Of a stretch of 64,000 nucleotides of DNA, positions 36,291-46,600 are shown one piece after another. Both the position numbers and the translations under genes were made by a program. Each line of letters starts with the position of its first letter. Position 1 is the stretch's first letter. The stretch spans positions 62,001-126,000 of the forward strand of contig JAGTRT010000002.1 in the NCBI GenBank assembly GCA_018261895.1, written 5' to 3'. This DNA is from Pseudomonadota bacterium (GTDB taxonomy: Bacteria; Pseudomonadota; Gammaproteobacteria; Burkholderiales; Rhodocyclaceae). The notes beneath the pieces were generated by a model. It was not told where the DNA came from. It saw only the letters and a list, made by a program, of their open reading frames with translations, and ran no database searches.

Positions 36291-38894
36291 ATGAAAAGCG
36301 AAGGGAAGCACAAACGCGCCCAACCCCCCTCAACTGCGACCATTGAGCAACAAGCCTTTCCGATAATCGGCATAGGTGCGTCAGCAGGCGGATTGGAGGC
36401 TCTCGAGCTTTTTTTCGCCAACGTTCCCGTCAATAGCGGCATGGCCTTCGTGGTTGTTCAGCACCTCGACCCCAATCGGCATGGCATGCTGCCGGAGCTC
36501 CTGCAGCGCATCACCCCGATGGTGGTCAAGCAGGCGGCCAACCGGATGAAGATCGAGCCGGATTGCATCTATGTCATCCCGCCCAACAAGGACCTCGCCG
36601 TCCTCCATGACACCCTCTACTTGCTCGACCCCGTTGCACCGCGCGGGCTTCGCCTGCCGATTGACGCCTTTTTTTCCAGTCTGGCCAAGGATCGAGGCGA
36701 AAGGGCCATCGGCATCATCCTGTCAGGCATGGGTGCAGATGGCACGGCCGGCCTGCGCGCCATCAAGGAACACGGCGGGCTGGCTCTGGCACAGGCTCCG
36801 GATAGTGCGAAATTCGGCGCCATGCCGAGTAGCGCGATCGAGGCCGAACTGACCGATCTCGTCGCGCCACCGGGCGATCTGGCGCGACTGCTTCTCGCCA
36901 GACTCGCCCATCCGCATCAACCATCTACCACTGAAACGCCAAGCCAGTTGGAGAACAGCGAGAAGAAATCCGCGTTCGACAAAATCTGCATTTTGTTGCG
37001 GGCCCAGACCGGCCACGATTTCTCCCTTTACAAGAAAAGTACCGTCTATCGTCGGATCGAACGGCGGATGGGTATTCATCGGCTGAACGCCATTGCCGAA
37101 TACGTCCGCTTCCTCCAGACAAACCCGCAAGAAATCGATTTGCTGTTCAAGGAATTGTTGATCGGCGTCACCAACTTCTTCCGCGATCCCGCCGCCTGGG
37201 CCTATCTAGCGGAAAAGATACTGCCCGAGCTGATCCGCTCGAACCCGAACGGCAACCTCTTTCGTGCCTGGGTTGCCGGCTGTTCCAGCGGCGAGGAAGC
37301 CTACACGCTGGCCATGATCTTCAGGGAGGCAGTGGACCTGGTCAAACCGCCGGGGCGAGTTGAATTGCAGATATTTGCAACCGATCTCGACCCTGATGCC
37401 ATCGCCCGGGCAAGACAGGGAAACTATCCAGCCAGCATTGCCACCGACGTATCACCGGAACGCCTGTCGCGCTTCTTTCGCGAGGAGAACGGCAACTTCA
37501 GAATCTGCCAGGAAATTCGGCAGATGGTGGTATTTGCGCCCCACAACATCACGATGGACCCACCCTTCACTCGCCTGGACATCCTGACCTGTCGAAACCT
37601 GCTGATTTACCTTGGTGCCGACCTGCAAAGAAAGCTGCTGCCGCTTTTCCATTACAGCCTGAAACCCGGCGGCACGCTGTTCCTCGGCAGCGCGGAAAGC
37701 ATCGGCAACTTTGATGACCTGTTCATTCCAATTGAATCAAAAGCACGCATTTATCGACGGGAACAGGTAGAGTCCAAGTCGATGAATGTCGATTTCCCTA
37801 CTCGCCATTCCCTCGATTCCTTCACCCCTCTTCCGCCTCCGTTACCGAATATGTCGCCTCCCAATCTACAGCTTCTGGCCAACCAGTTACTCCTGCAGAA
37901 ATTCTCGCCAGCGTCGGTGCTGACCAATGCCGAAGGCGATGTGCTGTTCATCAACGGGCGGACCGGGAAATACCTGGAACCGGCCGCTGGCAAGGCCAAC
38001 TGGAATATCCATGCGATGGCCAGGGAAGGCCTGCGCCAGGAACTGATCCTCGCCCTCCCCAAGGCGCTGCGTACCGGCGAGACGGTGGTCATCCGGAATC
38101 TGTGCATCGGTGGCAATGACGAGGCGCAGGTCGTTGACCTGACCGTTTACCCCATCGTCGAGCCGCCGCAGTTGAAGGGCATGGTCATGATCGTTTTCCA
38201 TGAAGCAGCGCCCGTCAAGCCTGCACCAAGGCGTCGCACGGGCAAGCAGACAGACGATGCGCGGGTCCAGGACCTTGAAATGGCGCTGCAAAATGCGCGC
38301 GCTGAAATTCAATCCATCCGCGAGGAAATGCAGACGTCGCATGAAGAGCTCAAGTCGGCCAATGAAGAACTGCAATCCACCAACGAGGAACTGCAATCGA
38401 CCAATGAGGAACTGACCACCTCCAAGGAAGAGATGCAGTCGCTCAACGAGGAATTGCAGATGGTCAATGTCGAGCTGCAATCGAAGGTCGACGAGTTGTC
38501 GGCCACCAGCAACGACATGAAAAACCTGCTCAACAGCACCGATATCGCGACCGTCTTTCTCGATGACAAGCTGCATGTGCGCCGTTTCACCAGCCAGGCA
38601 ACGGCGATATTCAAGTTGATACCCGGCGATCTCGGGCGGCCGCTGACCGATATCGTTCATGAGCTCGACTACCCCGAGTTGAAGAACGATGCGGAACAAG
38701 TCCTCAAGACCCTGGTTTTTTCGGAAAAGCAGATCGCCAGCCGGGACAACCGCTGGTACGTCGTCAAAATCCTGCCCTACCGGACATTGGAAAACGTCAT
38801 CGACGGTGTGGTCATCACCTTCATCGATATCAGCGAAGCCAAGCACCTTGAGTCCGAACTGCGCAAAGTTCGTTCTGCCGGTTCGGGAGCTTAA
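36291..38894 (+). CDS. CheB-CheR fusion with coiled coil and PAS domain
   Basis: An 867-residue protein. Residues about 20-205 are a CheB methylesterase domain without a receiver: catalytic Ser in GASAGGLEAL, His in VQHLDP, Asp in GMGADG. Residues about 220-490 are a CheR methyltransferase with SAM motif AGCSSGEEAY. A PAS-like segment and a long coiled coil of near-perfect 7-residue NEELQST repeats (about 680-740) follow, then a second PAS domain ending at the C-terminus. Related proteins usually continue into a histidine kinase; here there is none, and a kinase gene follows 17 bp downstream. Likely a signalling scaffold and not part of flagellar chemotaxis (no che or fli genes nearby). Confidence 0.9.
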   Translation: MKSEGKHKRAQPPSTATIEQQAFPIIGIGASAGGLEALELFFANVPVNSGMAFVVVQHLDPNRHGMLPELLQRITPMVVKQAANRMKIEPDCIYVIPPNKDLAVLHDTLYLLDPVAPRGLRLPIDAFFSSLAKDRGERAIGIILSGMGADGTAGLRAIKEHGGLALAQAPDSAKFGAMPSSAIEAELTDLVAPPGDLARLLLARLAHPHQPSTTETPSQLENSEKKSAFDKICILLRAQTGHDFSLYKKSTVYRRIERRMGIHRLNAIAEYVRFLQTNPQEIDLLFKELLIGVTNFFRDPAAWAYLAEKILPELIRSNPNGNLFRAWVAGCSSGEEAYTLAMIFREAVDLVKPPGRVELQIFATDLDPDAIARARQGNYPASIATDVSPERLSRFFREENGNFRICQEIRQMVVFAPHNITMDPPFTRLDILTCRNLLIYLGADLQRKLLPLFHYSLKPGGTLFLGSAESIGNFDDLFIPIESKARIYRREQVESKSMNVDFPTRHSLDSFTPLPPPLPNMSPPNLQLLANQLLLQKFSPASVLTNAEGDVLFINGRTGKYLEPAAGKANWNIHAMAREGLRQELILALPKALRTGETVVIRNLCIGGNDEAQVVDLTVYPIVEPPQLKGMVMIVFHEAAPVKPAPRRRTGKQTDDARVQDLEMALQNARAEIQSIREEMQTSHEELKSANEELQSTNEELQSTNEELTTSKEEMQSLNEELQMVNVELQSKVDELSATSNDMKNLLNSTDIATVFLDDKLHVRRFTSQATAIFKLIPGDLGRPLTDIVHELDYPELKNDAEQVLKTLVFSEKQIASRDNRWYVVKILPYRTLENVIDGVVITFIDISEAKHLESELRKVRSAGSGA

Positions 38895-38911
38895 GGAAAA
38901 GGCCATCGAAT

Positions 38912-40687
38912 ATGCCTAGCCCGACGATCCTTTCAGCCGATGAACTACGCCGGCACGCCGAAGCGCATCTCGCCAACGCAGCAAGGGGCGCGCCTTTTGC
39001 CGCGAGCGATCTGGATGCGCAAAGGCTCGTCCATGAACTGCAGGTGCATCAGGTCGAGCTGGAAATGCAGAACCAGGCCTTGCTCGAAGCCCATGATCAA
39101 CTGGCAGACCTGTACAACCTGGCGCCCATTGCCTATTTGACGCTTGATCGAAAAGGCCGGGTCACCAACGCCAACGCCATGGCCAGAAAGCTGATCGGCA
39201 GTGCGTTTTCGGCCAATGATCGACAAGCGCTTTCCCGCTTTGTCCGGAAAGACTGCTTGCCTGCGTACCAGCATTTTCTGGAACGCCTGTTTTCCCAGGG
39301 GCATTTGGCGTCATGCAATCTGACAATTGAAACGGCGACCGATCACTCGCCGGTATACGTGCTGATGGAAGGGATGGCGGAAAAAAGTGGGCAAGCCTGC
39401 CGCCTCGTCATGACCGATCTGACGCGACAACATGTCATTGAAGATGCCTTGCTGGCTCGCGAGGCAGAAAGTCAGGAGCTGGCAGCCGCCAAGGAGGCCG
39501 CAGAAGCAGCAAGCCGGGCAAAGGCGACCTTTCTGGCCAACATGAGTCATGAAATCCGCACACCGATGAGCGCCATCGTCGGCATGGTGCATCTCATGCA
39601 GAAAACAGATCTGAACAGCGAGCAACAAACGCAGCTGGCGAAGATCGCCACTGCCGCGAGGAACCTGCTCGGCATTCTCAATGACATCCTCGATTTCTCG
39701 AAGATTGAAGCCAATCAGCTCGGCATCGAAGAAACGCCGTTTGCGCTGGCCGAATTGCTGAGCGAGCTGGGGGTTCTGGTAGAGGACAAGATCACCGCCA
39801 AACAACTGTGCCTGAAGATAGACCTGGCGCCGGGCCTGGCTGGCCAGAACCTGATCGGTGACCCGCTACGCCTGAAACAGGTGTTGCTGAACCTGTTGAG
39901 CAATGCCGTCAAATTCACGACCCATGGCGAGATCGGCATCGATGTCCGGATTGAATCTGAAACCATGGACGATGCGCTGCTCTCGTTCGCGGTAAGGGAT
40001 ACCGGTTGCGGCATTGCCCCCGAGGTACAGGACCGGATCTTCTCCCCGTTTGACCAGGCCGATGCCTCGACGACCCGCCAATACGGCGGGACCGGCCTGG
40101 GCCTGAGTATTTCGAAGCGTCTGGTCCAACTGATGGGCGGCGATATCTCGCTGGCCAGCACACCGGGCATCGGCAGCATTTTCAGTTTCGCCATCCGACT
40201 GAAAAAGGTGGCGCGCCAATTGCAGACTGAACTTGCGCCGCCGGTCGAGCGCAATCCGGAAGCCGAGTACAGGCTGAGAACGTTCCATCGCGGCAAACGC
40301 ATCCTGCTGGTTGAAGACGACGAAATCATTCAGGAAGTGATGCTGGCCATTCTTCGCGATGAAATCGGGCTGCACGTCGATCTGGCCGGTGATGGCGTTC
40401 AGGCGGTTGCCATTGCCACGAGCACGCCCTACGACCTCATCCTGATGGACATCCAGATGCCGAACATGGACGGCCTGGCGGCTACGCACGCCATCCGGCA
40501 GCTACGACGGCACGAAACGACACCCATCGTGGCCATGACCGCCAACGCCTTCGTTGAAGACCGCCAACATTGCCTCGATGCCGGCATGGACGACTTCATA
40601 TCGAAGCCTGTCGTGCCCGAGAATCTGTTCGCCATTCTCGTCAAATATCTGGATGCAGCCACGCAGCTCCCGCAAGGCGTGAACTAG
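38912..40687 (+). CDS. Hybrid histidine kinase (PAS-HisKA-HATPase-REC)
   Basis: A 591-residue kinase. Residues about 38-60 form a coil (LVHELQVHQVELEMQNQAL), then a PAS domain (LAPIAYLTLDRKGRVTNAN). HisKA with phospho-accepting His213 (MSHEIRTPMSAI), HATPase with N (LSNAVKFTT), G1 (DTGCGIAPE) and G2 (GGTGLGLSI) boxes, and a C-terminal receiver with Asp513 (LMDIQMPNMDG). No transmembrane segment, so it is a cytoplasmic sensor. Probably cotranscribed with the CheB-CheR protein; no output regulator is adjacent other than the Crp-PAS protein. Its TAG stop shares the palindrome CTAG with the end of the convergent glucan synthase gene. Confidence 0.92.
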   Translation: MPSPTILSADELRRHAEAHLANAARGAPFAASDLDAQRLVHELQVHQVELEMQNQALLEAHDQLADLYNLAPIAYLTLDRKGRVTNANAMARKLIGSAFSANDRQALSRFVRKDCLPAYQHFLERLFSQGHLASCNLTIETATDHSPVYVLMEGMAEKSGQACRLVMTDLTRQHVIEDALLAREAESQELAAAKEAAEAASRAKATFLANMSHEIRTPMSAIVGMVHLMQKTDLNSEQQTQLAKIATAARNLLGILNDILDFSKIEANQLGIEETPFALAELLSELGVLVEDKITAKQLCLKIDLAPGLAGQNLIGDPLRLKQVLLNLLSNAVKFTTHGEIGIDVRIESETMDDALLSFAVRDTGCGIAPEVQDRIFSPFDQADASTTRQYGGTGLGLSISKRLVQLMGGDISLASTPGIGSIFSFAIRLKKVARQLQTELAPPVERNPEAEYRLRTFHRGKRILLVEDDEIIQEVMLAILRDEIGLHVDLAGDGVQAVAIATSTPYDLILMDIQMPNMDGLAATHAIRQLRRHETTPIVAMTANAFVEDRQHCLDAGMDDFISKPVVPENLFAILVKYLDAATQLPQGVN

Positions 40688-43600
40688 CCGGTAAGCACGA
40701 CGACCTGATGCTCGCCGAGGTCATCGACGAGCGTGATGGCATCGCCCAATTGCTCAATATCATCGACGACTAGACTGTGCTGCCCGCCCGCAATACGGGA
40801 CACGGCGATCTGATAGACCGTGGCGCGATAACGGTAGCGCATCCGGAATCCGGGCCAATCTGCAGGCAGACAGGGTGAAAGATGGAGTTGGTCGCCTGCC
40901 AGACGCAGGCCGAGCAGGGATTCGACGAGCAGCCGGTACATCCAGCCCGCCGAGCCGGTATACCAGGTCCATCCACCGCGACCGGTATGCGGTGCCAGGG
41001 CGTAGATATCGGCGGCCATCACATAGGGCTCGGCCTTGTAGGTCTCGATGGCCGCGATGGCCGCGATGGCGCGCGTGTGGTTGATCGGGTTGATCATCGC
41101 CGCCAGTTCCCAGGCCCGTTCGTGGTCGTCGAGCGCAGCAAAGGCCATCGCCGCCCAGATCGCCCCGTGGGTGTATTGGCCGCCGTTTTCCCGCACGCCC
41201 GGCACATAGCCGCGGATATAGCCAGGATCGAGCCGGGATTTGTCGAAAGGCGGGTCGAGCAGCTGGATCAGGCCGGCCTGCCGCCGCACCGAGCGGCGTG
41301 CCGTCGTCGAAATAGGCGCGACGATACCAGGCGCCGTCCCAGCCCTCCTCCTCGATGTGCTGATGGAGGCGGGCGGCCTCGCCCAGACAGAATTCGGCAA
41401 AGGCCGGATCGCCATGATGGGTCGCCACGCCGCTGAACTGCCTGAGCACTTCATGCAGGAAGAAGCCGAGCCAGACGCTCTCGCCCTGCCCCGCGATTCC
41501 GACGCGGCTCAGGCCATCGTTCCAGTCGCCGGAGCCGATGAGCGGCAGGCCGTGCACACCGAAACGCAGGCCGTGGCGGATGGCCCGGATGCAATGCTCA
41601 TAGAGGCTGGCCACTTCGCCCGAGCGCACCGGCAGGTCGTAATAGGAGTCGTCTTCCGGATTGACCGGGCGGCCTTCAAGGAAATGCATGCTTTCGTCGA
41701 GCACGCCGGTATCGCCGGTGGTCTGCACGTAGCGGCAGACGGCCAGCGGCAGCCACAGGGCATCGTCCGAACAGCGGGTGCGAACGCCGCGACCTGAGGG
41801 CGGATGCCACCAGTGCTGGACATCGCCCTCGGCAAACTGGCGACCGGCGCAGAGCAGCAAATGGGCGCGGACCAGCGCCGGTTCGGTATGCACCAGCGCC
41901 ATCATGTCCTGCAACTGATCGCGGAAGCCGAAGGCGCCACCCGACTGGTAGTAGCCACTGCGCGCCCAGACCCGGCAGGCCAGCGTTTGATAGACCAGCC
42001 AGCCATTGGCCAGCACATCGAGCGCCGGATCAGGCGTCTCGACGTGCACGGCACCGAGCGTGTGCGCCCAGTACTGACCGACCGTTTCGAGCGCCATGTG
42101 CGCCGCCAGCGGGCCGCGGAAGCGCTGGACCAGATGTTCGGCATCTTCGGTATCGCGACCGACGCCGAGGCGGAAGATGATTTCGCGATCTTCGTCTTCA
42201 TCCAGATCGACGATGACCTGAATGGCACCGCAGGGGTCGAGGCCGGCGCCGACCTTGCCGGAAAGGCGAGCCCGCTTGAGCGCCGATGGTTCGCCCGGAG
42301 AACCGTTGCGGCCGATGAATTCGTTACGGTCACCGGTCACCGTACGGCTCGCTTCATCGACATCGAAGAAGACAACGCGTCCGGAAAACTCGGGACCATA
42401 GGGATTTCGCGCCAGTAGCGCGCCGCTGCCCGCCGCGACCTCGGTTGTCACGTGCATGGCCGTTTTGGCCCGCAAATCGCCGAGAACCCACTCAACATAG
42501 CCCGTCGCCGAGATCTTGCGCGGTCTACCGGAAATATTGGCCAATTTCAAAATCGAGAATTTGACCGATGCGTCGATGGCGACAAAGACCTTGAGCTCGG
42601 AACGGATGCCGCCGACAGCGGTTTCAAAGGTCGTGACGCCGAAGCCGTGGCGTACCGTGTAGGGCATGGCGCCGCGCACCGGCAAGGGCGTCGGCGACCA
42701 GACGTGGCCGGTTTCATCATCGCGCAGGTAGATCGCTTCGCCGCCACCATCGCTGACCGGGTCGTTGTGCCACGGCGTCAGGCGGAATTCGTGGGCGTTC
42801 TCGCTCCAGGTGTAGGCGCTGCCGCTTTCGGAAATCACCGTGCCGAAATTCGGGTTGGCCAGGACGTTGGCCCAAGGTGCCGGGGTGGTGTGGCCGGCGC
42901 CCAGCGTGATGACGTATTCCCGGCCATCTGCAGTAAAGCCGCCCAGGCCGTTGTAGAACTGCAGATCGACGCCGTTCACGGTCGCTGCCGGCGGTGCTTC
43001 GGGGCGATAGCGCCGACTGGCCACGAGGCGCGGCACGCGTGATTCGGGCGGGCTGCGCAGGTCGAGCTGCTCGGCCAGCGTGCCCCGGCAATCGGTGATC
43101 ACGGCACGCGCGACCGATTGCAGCAGGATGCGGTCTTCGCTCGAAATCTGTTCGGCCAGCCGCACGAAAATACCGCCCGGCCGGTCGATGACGCTGGCCT
43201 CGATGCCCGAGGCGATGAGTCCCATGATCTGATCCTGCAAGCGCTGGCGGTAGCCGGCGTGGTCCTCGTTCCAGATCACCAGATCGACGACCAGCCCTTT
43301 CAGGCGCCAGTAAGCGTGGGCCTGCACCAACTGGCGGACGAGATCGATATTGGCCGCATCGCCGATCTGTAAAAGCACGATGGGCAAGTCGCCGGAAATG
43401 GCATAGCCCCAAAGGCCGGACTGGCCGCGCTGGTTGCGGATGAGCACCGAGGCATCGGCACGCAGCGAGGCGTGGGCGTGGATGACCGAACCGGCCAGGC
43501 GGGCATAAAGCTGGGCGTCGGCCTCGGTGGCGTTGAGCTGGCGGAGGACGACCTGGCTGTGCGTCCAGGTCAGTTCGAAAACACGGTCGGCCAGGTGCCG

Positions 43601-46600
43601 GTCCTGGTATTTCTCGACCAGGCCGAGCGCCGTGGTGCGGGTTTCGGCAATGCCGGTCACCACATCGATGGTCACAGATTGCTCGGGTTCGAGCACGATG
43701 CGATGGCGAATGGCGACGATGGGATCGAGCACCGACCCGTCGGTATCAGACAGTTTGCCGGCTTCATCCATGGCCAGCGGCCGGGCTGCGCTGCGGGTAC
43801 GGCCAATGAAGCGGGCGCGGTCGGTTTCGCAGGAAACGGCACCTGACACGGCGTCATGAACCGCCATCAGGTGCAGCATCCATGGCGCCTGCTCGGTCAG
43901 CGACCGCGGTCGTCGGGTGCACAGCACGGCATTTCGCCCGTGCAGGATTTCACTCTGCACGAACAGCTTGCTGAAAGCCGGGTGCAGTTCGTCGGCGGCC
44001 GATGGCGCGATGACCACCTCGGCGTAACTCGTCACCTCGATTTCGCGGCGCTGGCGCGAGCGGTTGGTGATGCGGGTGCGGCGCAGTTCGATATCGTCCT
44101 CGGGCGAGACGACGATGTCGGTGTAGGTTTCGAACTCCCCTTCCCCGCCGTCGAGCGAATCGCGGCGGCGGAATTCGGCGCGCCCTTCGGAGAAGATCGC
44201 CTCGTAATGATCGGGGCGTTTGAGCGTCGGCTGGTAGGCGGTGGACCACACGGTACCGCTGGCCAGTTCGCGGATGTAGCAGAAGCTGCCCCAGTTGTCG
44301 CGGGTGCCGTCCTCGCGCCAGCGCGTCACGGCCAGATCGTTCCAGCGACTGTAGCCGCCGCCAGCATTGGTCACCATGACGTGGTAGCGGCCGTTCGACA
44401 GCAACTGGACTTCGGGCACCGGCGTATCCGGGGTGGTGAAGACGCGGATCGGCGTTTCGTCGACGGTCGAGGCCGAACGCGCGTCGGCCAGTTCGGCCGT
44501 GTGCGAGAACAGGGTCGTGGCCTTCGGGATACGTTCCTGCAGCAGCAACAGGATGGCCTGGAACAGCCGGTCGGCGACAAAACGCCGCTGCATGGGCTGA
44601 TTGAGCAGCAGGTAGTCGAGCGCCAGCAGGCTCATGCCCTGATGGTGGGCCATGAAGGAGCGGACGACGACATGCGACTGGCCGCGCCGCTGGCGGGCCG
44701 GTGTGTAATCGATGGACTCGAAGAAGCCGTATTTGCCGACGAAGCCTTCGTCGGCCATGCGCTGCAGGTTGAGGCAGGCCGCTTCCGGCGCCACCATGAG
44801 GGCCATTGCCGAGGCATAGGGCGCGATGACCAGATCTTCGGCCAGCCCGCGCTTGAGGCCCAGGCCCGGCACACCAAAGGCGCGGTACTGGTAGTTGAGA
44901 TGCAGATCGACCGTGTTGTAGCCCGATTCGGATACGCCCCACGGCACGCCGCGCTGCTTGCCGTACTCGATCTGCCGCGCCACGGCCGCCTTGCAGGTCT
45001 GGTCGAGCAAGGTGTTGTCGTAATTGGGCATGACCAGCATGGGCATCAGGTACTCGAACATCGAGCCGCTCCACGACAGCAGCGCCGGTTCGCCGCCGGT
45101 GCCGGTGAGCAGGCGGCCGAGCGAGAACCAGCTTTCCTGCGGTAGTTGCCCCTGGGCGATGGCGACGAAATTGCACAGCCGGGCTTCGGAGGCGAGCAGG
45201 TCGTAGTAACTGGTATCGACGCGGCGCTCGCCGACGTTGTAGCCGATGGTCAGCAGGTGGCGCGCCTTGTCGAACAGGAAGTCGTAATCCATCTGCGCCA
45301 GTTCGGCGGATTGCTCGGCCAGTGCGTCGATCAGGGCGATGCGCTGCGTGGCGACATGGCCGGCCTGCACGATCTGGTGAGATAGTTCGATCAGCCATTG
45401 GCGTTGCTCGGCGCTCAAGTCCATCGCCTGGTGTGCCTCGATATCCGGGCAGCGTTCGGTGGCCAGTCGGGCCAGGCCGCGCAGTGTCGGCATGGCCGCC
45501 TCGTTGGCGATCCGGGCGAATACTTCCAGACCGTCCGGCGCAGGCGGCATGCTCAACCAGGGGGCCAGATGTTCGAGTTCGGTCTGCGCTTCGGCCAGTT
45601 GTTGAACGAGCGCCCTGGCCCAATCGGCGGCCTCGTTTTCCGGCATGCTTTCATCGACCACGACTAGGCTGGCTTCAACCTCGCTCAGCAATTCTTCGGC
45701 AACCTGGCCCAATTGGCGAAGCAGCCGGGCCATGGCCGAAATGCTTGGCGGCGGAATCAGCATGGCCGTGTCGAGCAGCTTGCGCAAGGCGCCCAGCGTA
45801 CCGGCCACGGCCTCATCGGCGCTTTCATCGAGCAGGCCGAGCGTGTCGTTGAGGCCGGCCAGCAAGCGGGGCTGCAGGATCGGCGCATCGGCCAGTTCGA
45901 GCAGGCCACCGCGCAGGGTCAGCAGATGCCCGGCCAGGTTGCCGCTGTCGACTGTCGAGATGTAGAGCAGCGGCAGCGGTTGCAGGGTCTGCGTGTCGTA
46001 CCAGTTGTAGAAGTGGCCGCGGTAACGCTCCAGACCGACCATGGTGCGCAGGGTGTTGGCGGTGCGTTCGATCAGTTTTCCGGTCGGGATGTAGCCGAAA
46101 TCCCAGGCGCTCAGGTTGGCCAGCAAGGCCAGGCCCATATTGGTCGGCGAGGTACGGTGGGCGATGGCGGCGACCCGGTATTCCTGGTAATTGTCCGGCG
46201 CCAGCCAGTGGTCGTCCGGCCCGGCGAAATGGTCGAAAAAGGCCCAGGTACGGCGGGCGATGCGGCGCAGGAAAAAGCCCTGCTCGGCCGTCAGATGCGC
46301 CTTGTGGGCGGTCAGCGGACGGCTGAGCCACCAGGCCATGAGCGGCGAGGCCAGCCAGAGCAGGAGGACCGGCGCCGCGATGAACATTTGTTCCGGACCG
46401 GCGAACACCAGCCAGGCCCCCAGCGCCATGGCCAGCAGCGGGCCGATCCACATGCTGCGCAGGCAGGCGACCAGTTCGCCACGGCGTCGCCCGGCCATCT
46501 GCCGTTCGACTTCGCTCGACGGGTTCCATTCGAGCAGGCGGCGATGCGAGACGAGCAGGCGCCAGGCGGTACGGGCAATGGCATCGAGGCTGAAGAACGC

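Noticed and set aside
38330-38480. Short tandem-like DNA repeats resembling a CRISPR or microsatellite
   Set aside because: They are 21-bp codon repeats of the NEELQST coiled coil within the CheB-CheR-PAS protein; there are no spacers and no cas genes.
43950-45623. Second minus-strand frame of 557 codons inside the glucan synthase gene
   Set aside because: Arg-rich shifted translation of the same DNA; the family motifs (MAHHQGMS and others) are in the main frame.
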